A DNA stretch of 64,000 nt from Gracilariopsis chorda (lineage: Eukaryota > Rhodophyta > Florideophyceae > Gracilariales > Gracilariaceae), in NCBI GenBank assembly GCA_003194525.1, contig NBIV01000255.1, forward strand, positions 1 to 64,000, given 5' to 3'. Positions 22,533 through 33,276 of this stretch are shown piece after piece. The first letter of the stretch is position 1, and each line of letters starts with the position of its first letter. The position numbers and the translations under genes were made by a program. Below the pieces are notes generated by a model, which made no database searches, was not told the DNA's origin, and was given only the letters and a program-made list of their open reading frames with translations.

Positions 22533-22905
22533 TGTGAGGATAAAGCTTCGCTCACCGTCCTTGTCAGACGGTGAGGAAGAAGGAGATGGAGTGGACCATC
22601 TCACCATCCTTGGGGATGGTGAGAAAGCGTCCTGCCTTCTCACCATCCCCGACGATGGTGTGATGTCTGCTTACAATGCCGCATTCATGCGAGCATGTTA
22701 GGACTCTAACTACCGAGAAAGACGACTAGCGTCTTTCTCTCTGAGTATAAAAGGAGGGAACAGAGCTCGGCCTTTGCCTCTCGTCTGTTCCCCAACCCAT
22801 TATTATCATCAACTCTACCTCTTTAAGCAAAGGAATCATCCTTTTTGGGCCGCCCCTAGCTACCACTACAGGCCGCCCCTTTTTTAAACGTATTATTTCA
22901 TGACA
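22533..22905 (+). repeat. Copia 5' LTR
   Basis: Starts TGTGAGGATAAA, ends ttcatgaca. Differs little from 28635-29379 once the nested MITE is removed. Confidence 0.92.
22551..22753 (+). promoter_or_regulatory. Copia U3: four hairpins and TATA box
   Basis: Three related inverted repeats, 22551-22575 (ctcaccgtc stem), 22600-22623 (ctcaccatcc stem) and 22641-22660 (caccatc stem), are followed by a 10-bp stem at 22715-22739 (gagaaagacg). TATAAAAG lies at 22746-22753, so transcription should start near 22775-22785. All are repeated in the 3' LTR. Confidence 0.7.
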
Positions 22906-22950
22906 TTCCGGAATTATCCGTGGATAATCGTCGATTTTTACCGTTTCCAA

Positions 22951-23070
22951 GTAAGTCATTCGACATCTAAAGAATTGAAAAATTCTGTTGGTACTGATTA
23001 CGTGTTGTTAACCAATACGTACAAAACGTAATTACTAACCACACATTTTTTCTAAATTATATTCTTTTAG
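22951..23070 (+). other. Predicted 120-nt intron in copia leader
   Basis: Donor tttccaa|gtaagt (full consensus) and acceptor attcttttag|tgtcc with a pyrimidine tract. Joining the exons makes A|TG, the only ATG in frame with the zinc-finger ORF. Confidence 0.7.
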
Positions 23071-23705
23071 TGTCCAATCAGCATATAAATACAGTGGCTC
23101 GTAAACAGCCAGGCACTGTTTTCATTTATAATTCAATCTATCCTACGGTAACCGTAGAGCACCCAGCCTCCCCGCATCGTCACCACCTTGCTGTACTACC
23201 AGCGCCACCAACCAATCAGCAACAAACGAACATATTGGACCATCTGACCCCTTCAGAAGTGGACAGTGAATCAGAACCGGGCCACCGCTCAACTACATCC
23301 AGCCGCAAACCCCCAAGTGTCTTTGACCTTGAAGCCGAAGAAATACCAGTGTCTCGCCGCCGCCAACACACACAAGTGCCAGTGCAGCCAAGCACCAGTG
23401 GCATACAGAAGCTCCGCAGGAAAAAGGCCAAGTGTTTGGCTGACCAATTGCAACCAAAGAAGAAGACCACGCGTGTGGCTCGTGCCAAACGCTTCTGCAC
23501 ATTGTGCAATATTCAGTGCAACAGTGCAAAAACCTTTTTTGACCACTGTCAGTCTAAAACACACCGCAACCGCGTGCAGTGTAAGCGTACTCCGCCTTAC
23601 TGTGCTACCTGTAAGCGCTCATTTGAGTCGCATCATCATTTGAACCGCCACAAAAACGGCAAAGCACACTTCAAAGTGCTCTACAATCAAAAATTAAAAA
23701 AATAA
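23070..23705 (+). CDS. Copia accessory U1-type zinc-finger protein
   Basis: The coding exon begins with TG at 23071. The A of the start codon is supplied by 22950 after splicing; unspliced, the frame would start with GTG and contains no Met codon. The product is about 211 residues: a Pro/Ser-rich N half, a basic stretch (KLRRKKAKCL, QPKKKTTRVARAKR) that looks like a nuclear signal, then two fingers, CTLCNIQCN...H...H and YCATCKRSF...H...H, each with a CX2CX12HX5H spacing. That spacing is typical of U1/JAZ-type fingers that bind RNA. It ends 137 nt before gag. I infer an RNA-binding accessory role; no homologue was searched. Confidence 0.72.
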   Translation: MSNQHINTVARKQPGTVFIYNSIYPTVTVEHPASPHRHHLAVLPAPPTNQQQTNILDHLTPSEVDSESEPGHRSTTSSRKPPSVFDLEAEEIPVSRRRQHTQVPVQPSTSGIQKLRRKKAKCLADQLQPKKKTTRVARAKRFCTLCNIQCNSAKTFFDHCQSKTHRNRVQCKRTPPYCATCKRSFESHHHLNRHKNGKAHFKVLYNQKLKK

Positions 23706-23842
23706 ATAGTTTTGCTTTTGCATATTACTCTACGATTAGTAACCAATACCAATAGGCTAATTGTGTACGAGTAAAGCTTAGTTAAACACAGTACTCTATT
23801 ATATTAGCATACAAAACACCGTAGTAATTTGTTTAGTTCACC

Positions 23843-25448
23843 ATGCCGCCACTTAAAGGAAATTTTACGACCAATGCTAGGTATGCAAATCAGCAACAAC
23901 GACAATTTATCGAATTTATTAAGAATATTCAAGAAAACAATACCCAAGCAGAGCCTGCCCAAGTAATCGAACTTCTGAGAACTGAATACCCTCCAGATAA
24001 GCTACTCACTTTTACAATTTTAAGTAATGGATTGCTTATGCGTAAGTTTGCAAAGTTCTTAGAAGATCGTGGAATTAGTCTCGCAGAACATGAAAGCGGT
24101 CACCTCTTAAAAAGAATTGCCAAAACAATTTTTGAGGAGTCTCATTTAGAAGATGCTTTCACTGCTATAGATTTATTCGAGCAAACGCCGGCACCTGCTC
24201 CGCCTACCCGACAGCAACCACAGAGATTTGCAGACGTCGAAGAAGAAACTGAGGTTAAGCAACAACGGGAGCTCTCACCTCCGAAACGCGTGAATGAGCA
24301 AAATCGCCAACGCCAGCCATGGCGTGCTCACAACGCTACCAATGAGCCACAAACGAACTTTGGAGACAGCCGAGACAGGAGAGCTCACTATATTGCGTCT
24401 CGTTTCAAAGATCAATCGTCTAAATCTTCAGGAGCCCTTGGTGAATGTTGGGAGGGATTTCTGAGCGAATATAAGTATGCCGCTCTAGATTACAATCTAT
24501 CCAACCATCAACGACTACAATATTTACACCACCTTTTGCGTGGAAACGCGAAGCGTTTTTACGTACAAAGCGTTGATGGCAGAGTGCGAAGTTTCAGGGA
24601 AGCTTCAGCAGTAATGGAAAAGGAGTATAATTCTCTTTCCCGTCAGAACCGCATTGCTGCCTATTTACGTAACTTACGAATCCAAAAATTTTGCTTCAAA
24701 GAGCTCTTCATTAAGCGACGCTTTGGAGAAACTCCACGAAGAAATTTCGAAGTTGTCCCCACAAGGCCCTATGCACTGCCGATCCGAGCGCAACAGAATC
24801 GAATATTTACAGAATGCTGTAATTGGTAATTCCTGGGCGCGAGATGCCTGCAGCAGGGCCAATGCAGGACTGATTAGTTATCATGAACTTTACGGTCAGT
24901 TGGAAGCTGCAATTCAACTCGATCTAGAAGAGAAAATCGGTCGCATGCGAGATCAAAAGAGTCTTCAGTTCGACTCACTTTCCACCGACGATTTTCAGAA
25001 CTCTGACACGAGTGGAACGTTCTATGCTGGCCAATCCCGATACTTACGTCACCCGCATTCCACAAACCGGACAAACTTTCGTCAATCCAAAAGCAGACGA
25101 AATGTTACCTGTTCGAATTGTGGTAAATTCGGACATGTTGTTGCCGAATGCAGGCAACGCAAGGACCTCACCAACAATGCCGCCAACCGTGTGCAATATT
25201 TGCAACGCAACGGCTACAAGGATCAGAACAAGGCTTTAAAACGTGTCCTGTATGAAATCTGCCAACAGCTCGAAGAGTCCAGTGATTCCGATGAATTCGA
25301 AAGCGCGGAAACATTCTTCGCTTGCAACGGCGAGGCAGATGTTAATGCAGAAAACGAAAACTCTGATCCTTCCGAACAATTCTTTGCATCTAATTTTGGA
25401 ACGCAGAGTAGCGAACCTTCCCTCTCGAATTGCCTTGAGGATTTTTAA
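23843..25448 (+). pseudogene. Copia gag with one frameshift
   Basis: ATG 23843 has a good context (ttcaccATGC) and is the first ATG of the unspliced RNA if the LTR variant at 22900 is ignored. The frame runs to about 24690, where a one-base loss in an A/T run moves it to the frame used to 25448. The second part has a capsid-type helix bundle and the knuckle CSNCGKFGHVVAEC (near 25111). The stop at 25446 overlaps the pol frame with a TTTTAA slip site. Confidence 0.82.
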
Positions 25449-26779
25449 CTGGGAGTACTAACGATTTCTGCCGTAGGGCTCCTCCCAAGCAGCAGAACAA
25501 GAAAGGACCAGACAAGCCCTCCAATGGCTCACCTCGAATCATTCGTTTTTGTACACGAAAGCAAGCACGATACAGTTCACGAACACCTCGTTGGAACCTT
25601 GTTGATATTCACAACGTAAAGACAAGCTCATTCGAGAGAAACCGACGCGAATTTCAAGGCGCATGTCTGGATTCTGGCGCACAACAATCTGTAGTAGGAA
25701 AACAACAAGCCCAAGCGTACTGTAAACTTGTAGGCATTCCATTTAAGCTGAATCACTCCAACAAAGCTTTTAAATTTGGAGATGGCATATACTTCAGCCG
25801 TGGAACCATGCAAGTACGCATTCCAATCCCTGGCAACACTTTTCTTCCACTTGAGATTGACGTCGTTGACGCCTCTGTACCTCTTCTTATTGGACTCGAT
25901 ATCCTGGACTTACACGCTCTTGTACCTGACAACGTGGAAAACATGTTACTCAACAAGAAGTTCAATTGGTCGATACCAATCACGCGGAAATTCGGTCATA
26001 TGTACTTAGAATGGGACTTCTCTGAGATTCTTTACACACAAAGTGAACTCCGAAAAATGCATATGCACTTCTACCATCCAAGCGCAAACAAGCTTTTCAA
26101 CTTGATCTCCCGAGCAAAGCCAGAACATGCCACGGTTGAGACCAGGGAACTCATTGAGCATATCTCAAAATCATGTGCCACGTGCCAACGTTTTACACCC
26201 CGGCCACAGTCCTTCCAAGTATCCATTCCAGGCAAAATAATATTCAACAGTGAAATTGCTTTGGATCTTATGTTCTTGGACAAAATGCCAGTTCTACAGG
26301 TTGTCGACACACAAACGCACTTCATCTCTGCAGTTTTCCTCAAGAGTCAGACCACTGAAGCAATCTGGTACGCATTTCTGGGTTGTTGGGCCACATTATA
26401 CACCGGCTATCCAGACAAGATGAGACTGGATAAAGCCAGACAATTCACATCCGCTCGATGGAAAGAACTGACAAGCATGGCTGGAATCACCTTACAGTTC
26501 TCAGGCGTTGAAAGTCATAATTCCCTTGGAACCGGTGAACGGTACCATGGACCCTTACGTCGTATCTACCAAAAGATTCGATATAGCGAGCCCGATGTCC
26601 CCATCGCCTTAGCCCTTCGACTTGCTGTCAAGGCTATGAACGATACAATGAATCCCGAAGGACTTGTACCTTCACTACTCGTATTTGGAGTTCTTCCTCG
26701 CTTTCCACCGTTGAGCACAGAACTTCCAAATCATGAGGAGCGAATGAGAGCTCTTCAAATCGCGCGCACTGAGATGTAA
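25448..26779 (+). pseudogene. Copia protease and integrase
   Basis: Read in the -1 frame relative to gag. The protease motif is CLDSGAQQSVVG (near 25664) with PLLIGLDILDLH (near 25886). Integrase follows with a zinc module (HFYHPSANKL, then CATC), ALDLMFLD, MRLDKARQFTS and GTGERYHGPLRRIY. An in-frame TAA at 26777 interrupts the polyprotein, and the same frame resumes at once. Confidence 0.85.
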
Positions 26780-28611
26780 ACCATCACTTCGGAACTTCGT
26801 TTGCGCCGTGCAATCGTCGCTCGCATTCCATCTGCCGCATCAAAAAGCTTGAAAGTTGGACAAGAAGTTCTAGTTTATCGAGAAGATTTGAAGCTAATAA
26901 AATGGACTGGACCCTATAAAATTGTAAGAATTGATAACAAACAAGTCTTTATCAATCGCAATGGTGAAACAGTCCAACATTCTATTGCGCAGGTCAAACC
27001 TTTTCATCGTGACGAACTAATGGACAACCTTCATACTTGTCTCGAACCAATACTTCCTGGTGATTTTGAACTTTATGATGTTCAAATCACTGAAGTGTTG
27101 GGTCCTCCCGATCACCGTCGGAACCTACCAGCATTCAGTGAAGCTAAACGAAAAGAGCTGGCAGGATTAATATCGCGCGGAACGTGGAAATTCATTAGAC
27201 AAGACGAAGTTTCAGAAGACGCCAATATCCTCACTGGCCGCTTTGTGCTCGCCATCAAAAATCCTGAGACTGATGAAGAGATATTTAAAGCCAGATTTGT
27301 CGCCCAAGGGCACAAAGATCCAGAAAAAGCTTTTCTAGTGCACAATTCGCCTAATCTAAGACAATACTCAACCCGAATTCTCGTTACCGTCGCCGCTATT
27401 CTTGGATATAGAGTATGGAACACAGATGTTCGTCAAGCATACTTGCAATCCGCACAGAAGCTCATGCGTAAAGAATACCTGAAGCCTCCAAAAGAACTGG
27501 AACTTCCAGCACACATGTTGTTGGAACTTCTCCGCCCTCTTTATGGACTCTCAGACTCTGGAGACTATTGGTACAGAACAATAACAACTCATCTGAAAGA
27601 AGACCTAGGAATGACCCCGACGAAAGGAGATCTGTCACTGTTTATGAAACACGAACAGGCAAAGCTCATTGGCTTAACCGGTGTTTACGTAGATGACCTC
27701 CTTCAATGCGGAAGCGATCAATTCCTGCACAGGCAAAGCTCACCGTTCAGAAGTTTGAATCAAAGGACTTAGAAATGGATTCCGCTTTATTCGCAGGCGT
27801 AAGAGTACGCAAAACCGATAACGGATTTTCACTAAGTCAGGAACATTATGCCAAACGATTGCGAATTCTTCCAAAAGATTGCAACTTCTCTGATTTCCGT
27901 TCATTGAGACATAAACTTGCTTGGTTGACCCACACGCGACCAGATATTTGCTGTGCTGTCAACATGGCTGCCCAAGTTACGGAACAATCTTTCTCAAGCG
28001 AAGATGTGAAGAACATCAACAAAGTCGTAAAACATATTCAGCAAAGTCAAAATGTAAATCTGAAATATGTGAAACTTGATATCAATTCACTCCGCCTCAA
28101 GGTATATTCCGATTCATCATTTGCCAACAATGCAGACAATTCATCCCAGATTGGATTCATTATTCTTCTCGTGGACAAGTTCGATAACTGCAATATTCTT
28201 CATTTCTCAAGTCACAAAATCCGGCGCGTTACCAGATCCGTTTTAGGAGGAGAGCTATAAGCATTTGCAGATGCATTAGATATAGCTTACGTTATCAAAC
28301 ATGACTTAGAGTCAATAATTGGGAAGACAATCCCAATCACAATGCTTACTGAATCAAAAAGTTTATTCGACGTAATAACAAAAAGCTCATCGACATCTGA
28401 AAAGCGACTAATGATCGACATTTCTGCAGTTCGTGAAGCCTACTCGAACCACGAAATTTCCGATGTTGGGTATATCACCTCCGCCAACAACCTCACCGAT
28501 TGTTTTACCAAAGTTAGGAACTGTGATGCTATGAACCAAATTTTAAGTACTTCCACATGCGTTTTAGATATTAATCAACTAGTTATACGTGATTTTATGC
28601 GACAATTGTAA
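26780..28611 (+). pseudogene. Copia reverse transcriptase and RNase H
   Basis: RT begins with the conserved GTWKFI region (near 27178) and shows NTDVRQAYLQS, LRPLYGLSDSG and VYVDDLLQCG, with both catalytic Asp present. A frameshift near 27720 moves to the frame of the C-terminal RT and RNase H (YSDSSFANNADNSSQIGFI). An in-frame TAA at 28258 interrupts RNase H, and the frame resumes to the stop at 28611. Confidence 0.87.
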
Positions 28612-28618
28612 GCCATAC

Positions 28619-28634
28619 GAAAAGAGAAGGGAAT
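28619..28634 (+). other. Copia polypurine tract
   Basis: gaaaagagaaggga lies immediately before the 3' LTR TGTGAGG. Confidence 0.75.
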
Positions 28635-29379
28635 GTGAGGATAAAACTTCGCTCACCGTCCTTGTCAGACGGTGAAGAAGAACGAGATAGAGTGGACCAT
28701 CTCACCATCCTTGGGGATGGTGAGAAAGCTTCCTGCATTCTCACCATCCCCGAGGATGGTTTGATGTCTGCTTACAATGCCGCATTCATGCGAGCATGTT
28801 AGGACTCTAACTACCAAGAAAGACGACTAGCGTCTTTCTCTCTGAGTATAAAAGGAGGGAACAGAGCTCGGCCTTTGCCTCTCGTCTGTTCCCCAACCTA
28901 TTATTATCATCAACTCTACCTCTTTAAGCAAAGGAATCATCCTTTTTGGGCCGCCCCTAGTGTCTATCCGCCCGGATGTAATGTTGCCAAATGACTATTT
29001 TTTAAAGGTTTTGAACCTTTCATAAACGCGTCAGAAACGGTGTTTTTGAATCAAAAGTACGTTTTTGATATCAAAAAAGGCTGTTTTCTGAAGCTCTGTA
29101 GTAAATTAGTCATATTTTACCAGCAGATCTCTATCAAACCATCTGGTTGTCTTATGCTTCTGCTACTCACCGAGCATAAACAACAGAGGCTTAAAATTTT
29201 TGCTATACAAAAACAGGTTGCATAACTTCTACGGACTACAAAAGGCAAAAAAAATCCGATCAAAATAACTAAAATTGAACGTAAAGTTGATTGGTTTGAC
29301 CTCATATGAGGTCAGCGGTCGGATAGACACTAGCTACCAATACAGGCCGCCCCTTTTTTAAACGTATTATTTCACGACA
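28635..29379 (+). repeat. Copia 3' LTR, split by MITE
   Basis: Matches the 5' LTR up to ...ggccgcccctag (28960) and again from ctagctacc to ttcacgaca. The aligned length without the insertion and its 4-bp duplication is 372 bp. Confidence 0.92.
28961..29329. mobile_element. 369-bp MITE in copia LTR, TSD CTAG
   Basis: Termini tgtctatccg and cggatagaca are perfect inverted repeats, flanked by CTAG at 28957-28960 and 29330-29333. The intact 5' LTR shows the empty site with one CTAG. No coding capacity; the autonomous partner is not in the window. Confidence 0.85.
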
Positions 29380-29603
29380 GGTCACTATAACGGGGTGGGT
29401 CACTGTAAAAAGCAGAATAGACTCTGTATGGGAAAAAAGGCATAGGTGGCGGTCCTTTGGACGCCCTGGGGTCACTATGTTTCGGATGGTCACTGTACGG
29501 TCACTATTGCGAGGTTTTTCTCTGTAGTGATCCTCAAATAATGGCATTAGGGATATGGATCATTCTGTATGAAGTAGGACGCGAAATTTAGGGCCCCACT
29601 GTA

Positions 29604-30557
29604 TGCAATATCGACGGTCTCCTATTCATTTGCAAAATTACACTGGGAAAAAAAGAAGCCTGTCGTTTGAACGGAGCTGGTGTCATCCTCGTGCAGTATC
29701 TTGTACAATCAAGACAGTAACGGGGCGCGAGGGGTGTCAGCGAGTGCCTAGAAAGGCAGGCTACGGACTGTTTGGGGCGCAAACGTCTCTTCGCTTGCGA
29801 CAGGAAGCTCTTCTCCAAAGAGAAACTTCTTTAACCCAAAACTGCTGTTCTGCTCCTTCGAAGTGAAGGAACTGCGCAGGTAGCAGTATATTTATTGCGG
29901 AGATGCGCGCAGCGCCGGCGGTAAGCGCCGGTGTGAGCGGTGCAAATTCACCTCAAAACACTACCATCGACAAATGACACACCAACAAAGCTAGTGGTAT
30001 ATTTGGAGTTCTGTGAGACTTTAGGGTTCAGAACCCTTGTTTCTGTGGGAGCTCACTACAAGTATCGCTGGACAAGCTCGCATCAGTGTATGGCCGGACA
30101 CTTTTGTAGCCCAGTCGTCTTACAGTTTCATAGGTGTATATAGGGGTATTGTAACAGAACGTTACGGTCCGCTGTAGAACGATGCTAGCTCCCCCTTCGT
30201 ATCACTCATTGTGTTACAGGTATGCTTTCTGAACCCCATCTGGACCCACCTGATGGAGGAGTCTAGGGGTTGGGTCTTTTGAATATTTCAGGGGGTATCC
30301 CTATATCCCTTACCTTTGTTTCATAAATGCATCAGAAAATTGTCATTTGGAGGCTGATTAAGCTTACCGTCATGGCCGAGCTCTTTTGTGAATTCTAGGC
30401 ATACCTCTGCTTCAAAAGCTTGAAAGGCATAGTGCTAGGACAGTTGGACTCATACAGTGCAAGGATAGCAATGCCAGGTGCTTATTATTCCTTTCGCCCT
30501 CCGCAAGAGCGCGGAGTCTGAACCAAATGCCCACTTCACGCTCCTCGAAAAAGTGCT
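29604..30557. other. Intergenic, no supported gene
   Basis: Only short frames without recognisable motifs. A GC-rich patch near 29900-29940 repeats gcgccgg twice. Confidence 0.4.
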
Positions 30558-30564
30558 TATAAAG
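30558..30564 (+). promoter_or_regulatory. TATA box of secreted-protein gene
   Basis: TATAAAG lies 115 nt before the chosen ATG at 30679, giving a plausible 5' UTR of about 85 nt. Confidence 0.45.
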
Positions 30565-30678
30565 TGGCGCATCTTCATTTTCTGTCAGACTCAACAAGCG
30601 TGGGGGTTCAGACGACCGACGTCCACAAAACTCGCACTCATCACGATAGAACCTTATCTATCTATTGCTCAAAGCGTC

Positions 30679-31419
30679 ATGAATCTCTCGTCATTCATTT
30701 TAGGATTCCTGGTGGTGCTAGGAACTTGTCTTGTGCCTGCTCATGGCGAGCGAACTTGCCGGATTGCGACGCATCGCGTTACTGGAAAGAACAACCTTTT
30801 TTCCCTCATATGTCGATGCGGAGATGGTTTGGAGATGTTGGGTCGCTCAATCCGCTTTCTCGACCCCCACACACCAGATACCATTGCTCAAGAAGAGCTG
30901 ACGGTACAATGCATTGAACACAGAAAGCCTGAAATGGCTGGGGCATGCCTCAAGAGTGGCAGCGAATTCGAGAGACTAGCGGCTCACGTACTGCGAGAGT
31001 GTATGGACAGACGACCTGAAAATCCTTCAGCAGAGGAGCGGATGCCTTTCACATTCCGTCGAGACATGTGCGAATCCGAATTCCGCGAGCTAGATGTGGA
31101 CAGAGTAGAAGCCTTACTTGTTTGTGCGTGTACTCAAAGGCCAGGGTACATTGTCCATCCTGGAGTCATTCAGTTCATTACAACCGGGTCCCCCAATGGG
31201 GCTAGTGAAGAGCAAAAACTGCTACTGAATTGCACGAGGGAAGCACTGCCAAGGCTCACTGATACGTGCAGTAATATGCCCGAGCGGTTCGATCTTAGAA
31301 GTGCGCAGGCGTTCAACGTTTGTTGCAAGAGGGTCCGCGTCCTATTTGCTTTGGACAAACTGAAGTGTCAAGCAACGGTACCAGACGACGTAACTGAGTT
31401 AGATCTCACGTTCGTTTAA
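30679..31419 (+). CDS. Secreted cysteine-rich protein with two repeats
   Basis: Upstream in-frame sequence is open, but ATG 30679 is chosen because it starts a clear signal peptide (MNLSSFILGFLVVLGTCLVP, cut likely after AHG). The 246-residue product has no membrane span after it and many Cys. Two roughly 70-residue units share the spacing CxC ... C ... C ... C: one from ICRCGDGLEM to RECMDR and one from VCACTQRPGY to VCCKR. This suggests an internal duplication and a disulfide-stabilised extracellular protein. There are no introns. The family is unknown to me. It lies between mobile elements and looks intact, so it is probably a host gene. Confidence 0.65.
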   Translation: MNLSSFILGFLVVLGTCLVPAHGERTCRIATHRVTGKNNLFSLICRCGDGLEMLGRSIRFLDPHTPDTIAQEELTVQCIEHRKPEMAGACLKSGSEFERLAAHVLRECMDRRPENPSAEERMPFTFRRDMCESEFRELDVDRVEALLVCACTQRPGYIVHPGVIQFITTGSPNGASEEQKLLLNCTREALPRLTDTCSNMPERFDLRSAQAFNVCCKRVRVLFALDKLKCQATVPDDVTELDLTFV

Positions 31420-33190
31420 GTAGCGCTATCGCTTTCGTTGGCTTATACATCTTTAGAGGATTCATGCATCTCGAATATGTCTAGGTCAGCAAACAAACCT
31501 TTTCCAGAAAATTTCATTGAAAGCACAAACTGGCTTACGCAGATCATCAACATTGCGGTAAAGGGTTAGTATTAAAGGGCTACATGAAATATAATGTTTG
31601 ACTCGGAGCCTTTGTTGTTATGTACTCTTCTTGGGGTTTATTCTCCTGACCAAGCATATCACAAGTAAATTTTGATATCTGCTCGATTTCTGAGCTTAAA
31701 GAGGCCTTCGTACCTTGTTCAAAGGCTTTCTGCTTCATTTCCTGGCGGGATCACAATTTTATGTTGTACCAACGTTGCGTACCAAACGATCTGAACAAGT
31801 CAAAATTGGAATGTCATATTCACAGCTTTCCGCGTATCGCCTGCAGTCAGAACAGTGTGTACGTTTTCGTGTAATAGATTGGTAAGTGTGTGGTAAGTCG
31901 GGTAAAGCGGCGCGAAGAGCCTACGGAAGGTACATCTACCGAGCGAGCAGTTCCGGGAAGAAGAATATGACCCTTGTCACTTGGTCCGGACGTCCCTTCG
32001 TAGCCACCGGTGGTCTTTTATTAATTGCATGCGCATCTAGAGGCTGCGAGTTCCCGCGTTACCTTGCGCTGCACACACCTCCAGTCGCCTAAGCTCGCGC
32101 GCAACTTTGCGGTGCTCGCGTCCAACTCCTGTCAGCCAACAACAGTTCTTACAAAATCGGTGTAACTGTTGCACAAAGACGAAGATGGATTAAAATATGC
32201 GTCGAGGTGTATAGGAACTTACGACGCTTGGTTCAACTCGAGTTGCACAGGCATAGCCCATAAAATGAAGGACAGGTATAGAGATACACGCAAACAGATG
32301 TCACCGGAGGCAACCATTCGAGGCCCTGACGGAGCACAGTTGAACTGCTCCAACAGGTGTGTCAACAAGGTGCGGCATCGGTTGCTATGCTCTTTGGAAC
32401 CGGATTGTAACATTGCACGCTCTGCAAAGTGAGAGCAATGTCTGAGGTCCGTAATTCGAGGCTGCGCGCAAGGCGTATGAAACAACACTACGCAAAAATA
32501 GACTGTTCTACTGGCATGGAGCGAGCACGGAACTAGACTTTTTGACTACTGTAGTTCAAGAACAAACACTGTCGTTGCCTCACTGTCATCATCGCTCATT
32601 CGTTTGCTTGCTCGTTGTTGAACGCGTCCGAACAGGGGTCCTTTCTTAGGGTGAGCAATGACGATCCTCACGAGTTCCTGGGAACACTGCCCGAAAATGA
32701 CCTTGCTGCGTACACTATTGTTGGCACCCGGGTTTTGTTCGCACTCTCGCCGATGGCTTGTGGGTTACCGCTAAGGCCGGAACTGCAGGGCCGTGCCCAA
32801 TTACTAACCGTTCTTCCTCCGGTGGAATACGTGGTACCGAGGGAGCACTTGCCTTGAGTGTGTGGGGGTCGGCATTCTGCTGATCTCAGGTTTTGGTGGT
32901 TTTTTTTTGAAGCAGAGAGCACTGGCGCATGGCTGGACTGCAACCACCAGTGTAGCCTACTCCGCCATGGGTGCCGCTGGTAGCTACCGTCGTAACTCTA
33001 TGGGCGGCCAGCGCACTGTATCGAGCGTGGATCGTATTACAGTGATGCATCATACAAACTTTCAGGCAGTTGGTCGCGTGACGTGGAAAAAACTGTACGC
33101 TTTGTACGGCAAATGACAATTGTGACACCTGGTGACCACACGCAGAAAGAAATATTATTTTTTCCTAACGTGAGTGGCGCATCCAGTGCA
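31420..33190. other. Intergenic with unassigned open frames
   Basis: The frame at 32615-32857 (LGTLPENDLAAYTIVGTRVL...) reads protein-like and could be an exon, but I find no domain or clear splice partners. The remainder shows nothing supported. Confidence 0.3.
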
Positions 33191-33276
33191 GCAACACGTT
33201 CACGTCAGGACAATTTCAGTAACCTGAGGCTCTTAGCCGGTTACATACACCTTTCTCGCATATGCACCTCATGCGT
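33191..33276 (+). repeat. 86-bp direct repeat, copy 1
   Basis: gcaacacgttcacgt ... cctcatgcgt, repeated at 33574-33659 with about five differences. Confidence 0.85.

Larger units (their letters stand above)
22533..29379 (+). mobile_element. Ty1/copia retrotransposon with extra zinc-finger ORF
   Basis: LTRs of 373 bp flank gag, protease, integrase, RT and RNase H in copia order. The flanks carry a perfect 5-bp target duplication GGTCA (22528-22532 and 29380-29384). The 3' LTR is split by a 369-bp MITE. A zinc-finger frame with its own intron lies between the 5' LTR and gag, which is unusual. Two in-frame TAA codons and two frameshifts make this copy defective for pol. Confidence 0.95.
22489..29601. 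mobile_element. 261-bp TA-flanked MITE split by the copia element
   Basis: Left end TA|CAGTGATTATG at 22487 and right end ...GGGCCCCACTG|TA at 29603 give matching CAGTG termini and a TA duplication, typical of Tc1/mariner/pogo elements. Removing the copia insertion and one 5-bp TSD leaves 261 bp. Inside, ggtcact occurs repeatedly. It has no coding capacity. Confidence 0.55.

Noticed and set aside
22900..23023. Upstream ORF starting at ATG 22900 in the copia leader
   Set aside because: The 3' LTR has ACG at this position, so the ATG is probably a later C-to-T change in this copy and not part of the element design.
29895..29940. Splice donor in gcgccggcggtaagcgccgg
   Set aside because: No coding exon on either side; the pattern is a short GC-rich repeat.
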